The notes below the pieces were generated by a model that made no database searches, was not told where the DNA came from, and worked only from the letters and a program-made list of their open reading frames with translations. From contig JAOPWW010000397.1 of the NCBI GenBank assembly GCA_025965495.1, positions 1-5,498 on the forward strand: 5,498 bases of DNA, written 5' to 3'. The translations under genes and the position numbers were made by a program. The stretch comes from Frankiales bacterium (GTDB lineage: Bacteria > Actinomycetota > Actinomycetes > Mycobacteriales > SCTD01). Of this stretch, positions 1-5,498 are shown in pieces (positions within the stretch are counted from its first letter, which is position 1; the number at the start of each line of letters is the position of its first letter).

Positions 1-1383
1 GCCGTGCTCGCGGACCTGGCCGAGCGCGTGCCGAGGGTCGCCGGTGACGAGCGCGGCGGCAGCGCGTGGACGTCGTTCCTGCGCGAGGTCGCCGTGGCGC
101 GACGGTGGTCGGACCGTACCGCCGCGAACGAGGTGGCCCGCTCCCTGCAGCTGGTGCGCATGCCGATCGCGTTCAGCCTGCTCGCCGCCGGGGACCTGCC
201 CGTCGCGCAGATGCGCGCGCTCGTCGAGGAGTCCTACGCGGCCGGGGCCGCCGCGCTGGCGCGCATCGACGCCGAGGTCGCGATGCGCGCGACCAGGCTC
301 CCGCCGTCCCGGGTTCGAGATGCGGTGCGCAAGGTCCTGCTGCGCGAGGAGGCCGACGCTGCGGCAGTCCGGGCCGCGAAGGCCACCGCGCTGCGGCAAG
401 CGCGCCGCACCTCGCTCACTGACGACCAGGCCGAGATCAGCCTCTGCGGCCCGGCCGTCGTCATCGCCCAGACGTGGGACGCGCTCGACCGCCAGGCTCG
501 GGCGCTGCGCGCTTCGGGTGACGCCCGCACGCTCGACGCCCTGCGCTTCGACCTCGCGATCGCCCGCCTGGAGCAGGGCGCAGCCTCTTCATGCGGAGGA
601 CGGCCCACGTGGGCGCGGGCCGGGTCCCCCGACTCCCTCGGGCACACCGGCCCGGGTGCGCCGCCCGCTGCGACCGGGGACGCCGCCTGGCTGACCGACC
701 GGCGCTGCTCCCGTCCGGTGCGCCTGAACATCACGGTCCCGGTCACCACCGCCCTGGGTCTGAGCAACGAGCCCGGGTGGCTCGACGGACACGGCTGGGT
801 CAGCGCCCCCACGGTCCGGCAGCTGCTGCCCGCGGCCGAGCTCCGCCAGCTCTGCGCGGACGCCGAGACGGGTCGCCTCGTCGACCTGGCCGAGCAGGTG
901 GTCCGTCCCGAACGGACTCCGCAGGCCGTGGCCGAGGCCCTCCGGCGCATGGCGAGCGTGCCCTTCGAGGTCACGGACACCAGCTGGCAGGCCGAGGGGC
1001 AGCACGACCCGTCGGACCGGCTGCGCGAGCTCGTCGTCCTGCGTGACCAGCTCTGCGACGGCCCGACCACCCGGACCAGTGCGAGACGTGCCGAGCTCGA
1101 CCACGAGCGCCCCTACCCCGACGGGCCGACCGCGGCCTGGAACGTCGTCGCCCGGGGCGCCCGCACGCACCAGCTCAAGCACCGCGGCTGGCGGCCGCGA
1201 CGGACCGCGGACGGCACCGTCTGGACCAGTCCCGCCGGCCAGGTGGTCACGACGCCCCGCGCCACCGAGCTGCTCCGTCCCCTCGAGCCCGACGCCGTGC
1301 TGCCGGACCCCGACGTGCTGGCCGCGATCGAGACCGAGCTCCTGCGTCCACCCACCCGCGACGACGACCCGCCGGACTGGTGA
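1..1383 (+). CDS. DUF222 / HNH endonuclease-like protein (13E12 repeat family), probably 5'-partial
   Basis: Residue numbers count from the GTG at position 4, which gives 459 aa. The frame is open to base 1, and little sequence precedes the conserved WSDRTAANEVARS segment (about residues 35-47). DUF222 proteins usually carry a longer N-terminal part, so I think the true start lies to the left. The helical DUF222 region spans about 20-190. A Gly/Pro/Ala-rich linker covers about 192-235. A second conserved part (about 236-345) leads into a C-terminal HNH module at about 345-396. HNH core residues visible are LDH (365-367), N380, H389 and K392, in the usual 'LDHxxPxxxGPTxxxN...HxLKxxGW' layout. 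The zinc-binding cysteines are mostly gone: C351 remains, but the other expected positions read T356, A363 and G385, and the usual HH pair is T388-H389. The family is abundant in actinobacteria, often multicopy, and of unproven function. The gene converges on manC and is probably unrelated to the glycan cluster. Family assignment is firm; nuclease activity is uncertain. Confidence 0.88.
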   Translation, partial: AVLADLAERVPRVAGDERGGSAWTSFLREVAVARRWSDRTAANEVARSLQLVRMPIAFSLLAAGDLPVAQMRALVEESYAAGAAALARIDAEVAMRATRLPPSRVRDAVRKVLLREEADAAAVRAAKATALRQARRTSLTDDQAEISLCGPAVVIAQTWDALDRQARALRASGDARTLDALRFDLAIARLEQGAASSCGGRPTWARAGSPDSLGHTGPGAPPAATGDAAWLTDRRCSRPVRLNITVPVTTALGLSNEPGWLDGHGWVSAPTVRQLLPAAELRQLCADAETGRLVDLAEQVVRPERTPQAVAEALRRMASVPFEVTDTSWQAEGQHDPSDRLRELVVLRDQLCDGPTTRTSARRAELDHERPYPDGPTAAWNVVARGARTHQLKHRGWRPRRTADGTVWTSPAGQVVTTPRATELLRPLEPDAVLPDPDVLAAIETELLRPPTRDDDPPDW

Positions 1384-1418
1384 GCGCCGTGGTGACCTCC
1401 CGACGCCCGGATGCCCTC

Positions 1419-2507
1419 CTACGCGAGCTCGGGCGCCTGCTCCTGCACCAGGGCGTGCAGCTCCTTGACGCGCTGGGCGTCGTCCGCCGGCATGACCAGG
1501 GTGGCCTCGGGGGTGTGCACGACGACCAGGCCCTCGCAGCCGACCAGCGTCACGAGGTGGGTCGGGTCGGAGGAGGCGACGACGCAGTCCCGGCTGGCGT
1601 GCAGGACCGCGCGAGCCGCCCCGACCGCGTTGCCGGCGGTGTCGCGGCCGAGAGCCTCCCCGTAGGCGGGCCAGCTGCCGACGTCGAGCCACCGGGCCGC
1701 GAGCGGCAGGGCGACGACGGTGAAGTCCTCCGACGTCGAGGCCGGCTCCATCACGCCGTAGTCGACGGACAGCTTCGCCACGGTCGGCCAGGCGTCCTTC
1801 GCCAGCGGCTCCCACCGCTTGGTCCCGTAGGCCTGGCCCATCGCGCGCAGGACGAGGCCGGCGTGCGGGCTGAACTCGTCGACGGCCCGGAGCAGGGTGT
1901 CCGCGCGCCAGACGAACATCCCGGAGTTCCAGAGGTACCGCGACGGCCCGGCCGCCAGGTACTCCGCCGCCCGCGAGAGCGTCGGCTTCTCGACGAACCG
2001 CCCCACGACGTGGCCGGCACCGAGGGGGGCGCCCAGCTCGAGGTAGCCGAACCCCGTGGCGGGGGCGTCCGGGACGACCCCGAACGTGACGAGCGCGTCC
2101 TCGCGCTGCTCGGCCAAGGTGAAGGCGTCGTCGAGCGTCTGCGCGAAGGAGTCCAGCGGCTCGATCAGGTGGTCGGCGGTCAGGACCGCGACGACCGCGT
2201 CCGGGTCGTGCGCGGCGATGACGGCGCACCCGAGGGCGACCGCCGGCAGGGTGTCGCGGGCACTGGGCTCGACCACGAGCCGGTCGGCCTGCAGCCCCTC
2301 GACCTTCGCCACCGCGTCCCGCAGCTGCTCGCCCGCACCGAGCCACACCCGCTCGGCCGGCACGCAGGACGTCGCCCGCTCGACCGCGACGTCGAGCAGG
2401 GACCGCCCGCCGGGCAGCAGCGGCACCAGCTGCTTGGGGAGCGACGCCGTCGAGTACGGCCACAGCCGCGTCCCGGAACCGCCGGCGAGGATCAGGGCGT
2501 GGCGCAT
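1419..2507 (-). CDS. manC: Mannose-1-phosphate guanylyltransferase (GDP-mannose pyrophosphorylase)
   Basis: This cytoplasmic enzyme converts alpha-D-mannose 1-phosphate and GTP to GDP-mannose and pyrophosphate. The 362-aa protein opens with the nucleotidyltransferase signature GGSGTRLWPYS (9-19) and the catalytic-site KQ (25-26). It continues with VVEPSARDTLPA (78-89), TADHLI (110-115), FVEKP (171-175), WNSGMF (193-198), DYGVME (249-254) and WLDVGSW (273-279). About 290-350 forms a short C-terminal domain. There is no fused phosphomannose isomerase domain, so this is the short, single-activity type. The ATG at 2507 is chosen because MRHALILAGG begins right at the conserved N-terminus and a GGAG lies 7 bases upstream. 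The start overlaps the stop of the upstream wbbL-like gene (TGATG). The mycobacterial orthologue is called manB and also follows wbbL. The EPxxRNTAPA segment reads EPSARDTLPA here. Function is very likely; a different sugar nucleotide product is a remote alternative. Confidence 0.95.
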   Translation of the reverse strand: MRHALILAGGSGTRLWPYSTASLPKQLVPLLPGGRSLLDVAVERATSCVPAERVWLGAGEQLRDAVAKVEGLQADRLVVEPSARDTLPAVALGCAVIAAHDPDAVVAVLTADHLIEPLDSFAQTLDDAFTLAEQREDALVTFGVVPDAPATGFGYLELGAPLGAGHVVGRFVEKPTLSRAAEYLAAGPSRYLWNSGMFVWRADTLLRAVDEFSPHAGLVLRAMGQAYGTKRWEPLAKDAWPTVAKLSVDYGVMEPASTSEDFTVVALPLAARWLDVGSWPAYGEALGRDTAGNAVGAARAVLHASRDCVVASSDPTHLVTLVGCEGLVVVHTPEATLVMPADDAQRVKELHALVQEQAPELA

Positions 2508-3412
2508 CAGCGGTCTCCAGGGGGCTCGAGCAGGGTGGCGGACCGGGTGGGGGCAGCGCCCTCCCCGACGGTGCGGACCCGGCGGGCCAGCAGGTAGCGC
2601 GCGAGCAGCCCGGCCCCGAGCAGCGCACGGGTCGGGGCGTGGGCAGGACCGTCGTACTGGCGCGACAGGTACCGGTAGAGCGCGCGGTGGTGCTCGGCGA
2701 GCATCGGTCCGGCGGAGCGGCTGGTCGCGTGGCCGCCGGTGTGCGTGACGACGGCGCCCGGGACGTAGACGTCCTGCCACCCGGCCTCCCCGAGGCGGCG
2801 GCACAGGTCCATGTCCTCGCAGTACATGAAGTAGCTGGGGTCGAACCCGCCGACCGCCTCGTAGGCCCCCCGGCGCAGCAGCATGCACGAGCCGGACAGC
2901 CAGCCGGTCGTGCCCTCCTCCGGTCGGCCGGACTCCGCGCGGTAGGACCGGGTCCACGGGTTGCCCGGCCAGAACGGCCCGAGCAGCGCGTGCCCGGTGC
3001 CACGGCCGAGCGAGGGGAAGGCCCGGGCGCTCGGGTAGAGCTGCCCGTCGGGGGTGCGGATCGCCGGCCCGAGGCAGCCCGCGCGCGGCCACCGGCCGGC
3101 GGCGTCGAGCAGCAGGTCCAGGCTGGACGGCGTCCACTCGACGTCGGGGTTCGCGACGACGAGCCACGGCGCGGTCGACCCGGAGGCGCCCAGGTTCGCG
3201 GCCCGCCCGTAGCCCAGGTTCGCGCCGGTGCGCAGGAGCGTCACCTCAGGGCGCGACGCCGCGGCCTCCACGGACCCGTCGGTGCTGCCGTTGTCGGCGA
3301 GGACGACCTCGTAGGGGTGGGTCGTCGCCGTCGCCAGGCTGTCCAGGAACAGCCCGAGGGCCTCGCCGGGCGAGTACGTGACGCAGACGACCCGCACGTG
3401 CGGGGCGTTCAC
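2507..3412 (-). CDS. wbbL: GT2 family glycosyltransferase, WbbL-like rhamnosyltransferase
   Basis: This is a 301-aa GT-A fold enzyme. Visible features are the N-terminal strand VRVVCVTYSPG (6-16), the nucleotide-binding DNGSTDGS (40-47), TGANLGYG (62-69), the DxD-like VANPDVEW (86-93), LGPFWPGNPW (144-153), WLSGSCMLLRR (171-181) and GFDPSYFMYCEDMDL (189-203), whose acidic E199-D200-D202 are expected at the acceptor or catalytic site. From memory, these blocks and the length match mycobacterial WbbL, which transfers L-rhamnose from dTDP-rhamnose to polyprenyl-PP-GlcNAc at the inner membrane face. No clear transmembrane segment is seen, although the Arg/Leu-rich tail (about 262-280) could contact membrane. 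The GTG at 3412 is chosen because it starts MNAPHVRVV just before the fold and overlaps the previous gene's stop by four bases (GTGA). No good Shine-Dalgarno is visible, so translation probably relies on coupling. manC follows directly, as in Mycobacterium. Family is certain; rhamnose specificity is inferred. Confidence 0.88.
   Translation of the reverse strand: MNAPHVRVVCVTYSPGEALGLFLDSLATATTHPYEVVLADNGSTDGSVEAAASRPEVTLLRTGANLGYGRAANLGASGSTAPWLVVANPDVEWTPSSLDLLLDAAGRWPRAGCLGPAIRTPDGQLYPSARAFPSLGRGTGHALLGPFWPGNPWTRSYRAESGRPEEGTTGWLSGSCMLLRRGAYEAVGGFDPSYFMYCEDMDLCRRLGEAGWQDVYVPGAVVTHTGGHATSRSAGPMLAEHHRALYRYLSRQYDGPAHAPTRALLGAGLLARYLLARRVRTVGEGAAPTRSATLLEPPGDR
2515..2518 (-). promoter_or_regulatory. 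Ribosome binding site of manC
   Basis: On the minus strand GGAG stands 7 bases before the ATG at 2507, inside the last codons of the wbbL-like gene. It supports this start over any in-frame codon further upstream. With the TGATG stop/start overlap, it allows both reinitiation and independent ribosome entry. Confidence 0.7.
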
Positions 3413-4557
3413 GACGTGACGGCAGCCGCGTACGACGCGAGGTGGGCCTCGGCGCTGGCGGCCCAGGTGAACTGCAGGGACCGCTCGTGACCGGCGGCGG
3501 CGAGGCGGGCCCGCTCGGCGGGGTCGTCGAGCAGGGCGGTCAGCGCGGCGGCGATCGCGTCGGCGTCGGTCTCGGTGTACGCCACGGCGTCGCCGCCGAC
3601 CTCGGGCAGGGACAGCTTGCGGGTGGTCAGCACGGGCGCGGCGCACGCCATCGCCTCGAGCACCGGCAGGCCGAAGCCCTCGCCGTGGCTCGGGTACGCG
3701 ACGACGGTGGCGCCGCCGAGGTAGCCGGGCAGGTCGCTGAAGCGCAGGTACCCGGGGCGCAGCAGCCGCAGGTGGGACGGGACCTCCGCGACGACGCCGT
3801 CGATCGTGTCGTCCCAGCCGGACCCGCCGGCGAGCACGAGGGCCGGGGTGAGCTCGCGCCCCTCGCACGCCTTCACCCAGCCGCGGATCAGCGCGGGGAC
3901 GTTCTTGCGCGGCTCGAGCATCCCGAGGAAGGCGACGTAGGACTGCCCCGCCAGCCCGAGCCGGCTCTGCACGCGGGCCTTCTCCGGCTCGGACGGGACG
4001 CGGAACGTCGCCTGGTCGACGCCGTGGTAGGCGACGTCGAGGGTCGACGGGTCGGCGTCGAGGACGCGGACGACCTCGTCGCGGGTCGCCACGGACGGCA
4101 CGACGCAGCGCGCGGCCCGGCGCAGGGCGGTGCGCGTTGCGGACCGGAAGAAGGTCCCCTTGACGCTGGAGTGCATGTCCGGGTCGGTGAAGAACGTGGC
4201 GTCGTGGAGCGTGACGACGACGGGCCGGCCCGAGCGCAGCGGCATCGTGTAGTGCGGCGCGTGGACGACGTCGGCCTCGACCTGACCGGCGACCAGCGGC
4301 AGGCCGGTCTGCTCCCACGCCAGGCGGGCGGGCCGGTGGGCGATGGCTGCGGGGCCGGGCACGACGCGGGCGTCGGGGGCGAGCCGGCCGTACCGCTCGG
4401 CGTCCGCGCGCTGGCAGACCAGCGCCAACGGGGCGTCGGTCTGGGCCAGAGCCGCTACCAGTCCGTCGACGTAGCGACCGACGCCGCCTCGGTCGGCGGG
4501 GACGGCAGTGGCGTCGATCAGGACGCGCGGGCCGGACAAGCGCGGGCTCCTCAGCAT
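3409..4557 (-). CDS. GT4-type glycosyltransferase (GT-B fold), possible mannosyltransferase
   Basis: This 382-aa protein (from ATG 4557) has both Rossmann domains of a GT-B enzyme. The N-terminal acceptor domain has RVLIDATAVP (11-20), the glycine loop GGVGRY (24-29) and VVTLHDATFF (114-123). The C-terminal donor domain has FLGMLEPRKN (210-219), VLAGGSGWDD (241-250) and the GT4 E-x7-E motif in SHGEGFGLPVLEAM (290-303; E293 and E301). It should act in the cytoplasm or at the inner membrane face on a lipid-linked acceptor. Donor sugar cannot be read from sequence; GDP-mannose is plausible because manC is in the same transcription unit. The start is ambiguous. The ATG at 4557 has no Shine-Dalgarno in front, whereas a TTG at 4539 has AGGAG seven bases upstream and would give 376 aa starting six residues before the conserved core. 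The gene overlaps wbbL by GTGA and lies 49 bases after a related glycosyltransferase. Confidence 0.9.
   Translation of the reverse strand: MLRSPRLSGPRVLIDATAVPADRGGVGRYVDGLVAALAQTDAPLALVCQRADAERYGRLAPDARVVPGPAAIAHRPARLAWEQTGLPLVAGQVEADVVHAPHYTMPLRSGRPVVVTLHDATFFTDPDMHSSVKGTFFRSATRTALRRAARCVVPSVATRDEVVRVLDADPSTLDVAYHGVDQATFRVPSEPEKARVQSRLGLAGQSYVAFLGMLEPRKNVPALIRGWVKACEGRELTPALVLAGGSGWDDTIDGVVAEVPSHLRLLRPGYLRFSDLPGYLGGATVVAYPSHGEGFGLPVLEAMACAAPVLTTRKLSLPEVGGDAVAYTETDADAIAAALTALLDDPAERARLAAAGHERSLQFTWAASAEAHLASYAAAVTS
4547..4551 (-). promoter_or_regulatory. Shine-Dalgarno AGGAG inside the annotated start of the GT4 gene
   Basis: On the minus strand AGGAG lies within codons 3-4 counted from the ATG at 4557 and stands 7 bases before an in-frame TTG at 4539-4537. 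The ATG itself has no purine-rich site in the preceding 20 bases. This favours TTG as the real start, which would shorten the protein by six residues that are not part of the conserved fold. Confidence 0.5.
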
Positions 4558-4606
4558 GGCGCGGGCAGGAGTGCCGACCCTACGCCCGGAGCAGCGAGCC
4601 GGCGGG

Positions 4607-5479
4607 TCAGTCCGTCAGCGCGTCGCAGGCCGTCCAGAGCGCGGCGGCCGCCCCGTCCCAGGTGTAGGCCTGCGCCCGCACCGGACCCGCGGCGCGCAGC
4701 CGGGCGAGCGCGGCAGGGTCGGCCACCAGCGCGGCCAGTGCCGACGGCAGGTCGTCGAGGGCGGTGACCGCTGCCGCTCCCCCGCCGACCTCGACCAGCG
4801 CCGGCGTGTCGCTGGTCAGCACCGGCGTCCCGAGGCGCATCGCCTCGAGCAGCGGGAGCCCGAACCCCTCGGCCCGGCTGGGCACGACGAGTGCCGTGGC
4901 CCGGTCCACCAGCACGGCGAGGTCGGCGTCGGGGACCCGGCCGAGCACGCGGACCCGGTCGGCGACGCCGTGCTGCGCCGCCAGCGCCGGCAGGTCCAGG
5001 CCGCCCCAGCCGGGCTGTCCGACGCACAGCAGCGGCAGGTCGACGGCCCGCAGCGCGGGGACCAGGACGTCGAGGCCCTTGCGCGGCTCCAGCGTGGCGA
5101 CGGTGAGCAGGTAGCGTTCGGGCAGCTGCATCCGCGTCGCGCGCGCGACGGCGTCGGGGGGCAGGTCCAGCAGGGCGCCCTCCCCCACGACCTGCAGCCG
5201 GTCGACCCGCACGTGCTCGCGCAGGGCGCGTGCGACGGCGTGGGTCGGGACGACGACGAGGTCGGCGTCGCGGGCCGCCCGCTCCACCGCGCGGCGGTGC
5301 CAGGCGACGCCGCGCGGGGTGAGGGTCGACGGGTGGGTCCAGGGCACGGCGTCGTGCACGACGACGACCAGCGGCCGACCGCGTCGCGGCGGGGCGAGCG
5401 GCGTCGGGGCCAGGACGACGTCGCCGCGTACGCCGGGGCCGACCCCGCGCTCCCAGGCGGCGACCAGGGCGCGGCGCGG
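4607..5479 (-). CDS. GT4-type glycosyltransferase, 5'-truncated at the sequence end
   Basis: The genomic part encodes 290 residues, numbered here from the proline codon at 5479. It contains VVVVHDAVPW (38-47), VVPTHAVARAL (76-86), TVATLEPRKG (126-135), CVGQPGWGG (152-160) and SRAEGFGLPLLEAM (201-214), with the E-x7-E pair at E204 and E212. This is a GT-B glycosyltransferase of the same type as its downstream neighbour. Aligning the HDA motifs (residue 42 here, 118 there) suggests about 70-76 N-terminal residues are missing, including the glycine-rich acceptor loop. The apparent GTG start at 5497 (MCSSDL...) is encoded by sequencing adapter and is not real. The TGA stop at 4607-4609 lies 49 bases before the next gene, so the two are likely co-transcribed. 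It may act on the same glycan as the next gene in sequence; donor and acceptor are unknown. The truncation is an assembly end, not evidence of a pseudogene. Confidence 0.88.
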   Translation of the reverse strand, partial: PRRALVAAWERGVGPGVRGDVVLAPTPLAPPRRGRPLVVVVHDAVPWTHPSTLTPRGVAWHRRAVERAARDADLVVVPTHAVARALREHVRVDRLQVVGEGALLDLPPDAVARATRMQLPERYLLTVATLEPRKGLDVLVPALRAVDLPLLCVGQPGWGGLDLPALAAQHGVADRVRVLGRVPDADLAVLVDRATALVVPSRAEGFGLPLLEAMRLGTPVLTSDTPALVEVGGGAAAVTALDDLPSALAALVADPAALARLRAAGPVRAQAYTWDGAAAALWTACDALTD

Positions 5480-5480
5480 G

Positions 5481-5498
5481 AGATCGGAAGAGCACACG
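5481..5498. other. Illumina TruSeq adapter remnant (non-genomic)
   Basis: The terminal 18 bases, agatcggaagagcacacg, equal the first 18 bases of the standard TruSeq read-1 adapter. This is untrimmed read-through at a contig end. The first A corresponds to the A-tail added in library preparation, so the last trustworthy genomic base is 5480. Read on the minus strand it encodes MCSSDL in one frame and MLFRS in another, both familiar artefactual protein N-termini. Confidence 0.98.

Noticed and set aside
1384..1440. Search for a bidirectional terminator in the convergent gap between the DUF222 gene and manC
   Set aside because: Only short GC palindromes such as cgagctcg are visible. There is no stem of convincing length and no T-run on either strand.
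1380..2597. A 405-codon plus-strand open frame beginning in ATGs or GTGs right after the DUF222 gene
   Set aside because: It is antisense to manC, whose full set of signature motifs is intact. The composition is that of a shadow.
589..3003. An 804-codon open frame on the minus strand across the DUF222 gene, manC and part of the GT2 gene
   Set aside because: It crosses several well-supported genes in another frame and its translation is Arg/Gly/Pro/Ala-rich with no family motif. In such GC-rich DNA stop codons are rare and long shadow frames are expected.
4577..4610. Possible promoter in the 49-base gap between the GT4 genes (TAGGGT as -10, CTGACC as -35, minus strand)
   Set aside because: The spacer would be about 22 bases, too long for a standard sigma-70-type promoter, and both boxes are weak. 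Co-transcription with the upstream gene is simpler.
3442..4767. A 441-codon open frame on the plus strand opposite the GT4 genes
   Set aside because: It is antisense to a gene with clear GT-B motifs, is dominated by Gly/Arg/Ala/Val, and shows no recognisable domain. It is a shadow frame.
1..5480. Search for tRNA/rRNA genes, CRISPR arrays, insertion-sequence ends, direct repeats or attachment sites
   Set aside because: No repeated units, terminal inverted repeats or RNA-gene signatures were seen by eye. Nearly all of the window is coding, and the largest gap is 49 bases.

Overview
The base composition is very GC-rich and codon third positions are almost all G or C. The window carries a DUF222/HNH (13E12-type) protein and a wbbL-manC gene pair arranged as in mycobacteria. 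Together these point to an actinomycete (Actinomycetota). A Micrococcales-, Propionibacteriales- or Kineosporiales-like lineage is a guess; genus cannot be fixed from this sequence.

Layout. Positions 1-1383 (+) hold a DUF222/HNH endonuclease-like protein whose reading frame is open to the left edge, so it is probably missing its N-terminus. A 35-base convergent gap (1384-1418) follows. The rest of the window is one leftward (- strand) run of four cell-envelope or polysaccharide genes. In transcription order they are a 5'-truncated GT4-type glycosyltransferase (4607-5479), a second GT4-type glycosyltransferase (3409-4557), a WbbL-like GT2 rhamnosyltransferase (2507-3412) and mannose-1-phosphate guanylyltransferase (1419-2507). 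The last three are joined by a GTGA overlap and a TGATG overlap, so they are almost certainly co-transcribed and translationally coupled. The two GT4 genes are separated by 49 bases.

Function. ManC makes GDP-mannose. The two GT-B fold GT4 enzymes are candidates to use it or another nucleotide sugar. The GT2 enzyme closely resembles mycobacterial WbbL, which adds L-rhamnose to polyprenyl-PP-GlcNAc. The cluster therefore looks like part of a pathway for a mannose- and rhamnose-containing surface glycan. The exact polymer is not visible here.

An important caveat: the last 18 bases (5481-5498) are identical to the start of the Illumina TruSeq adapter. They are not genomic. They also create a false start (MCSSDL...) on the last gene. 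I found no convincing new biological system. The window is a conserved glycan locus beside a common actinobacterial HNH gene, and the adapter is the most consequential observation.
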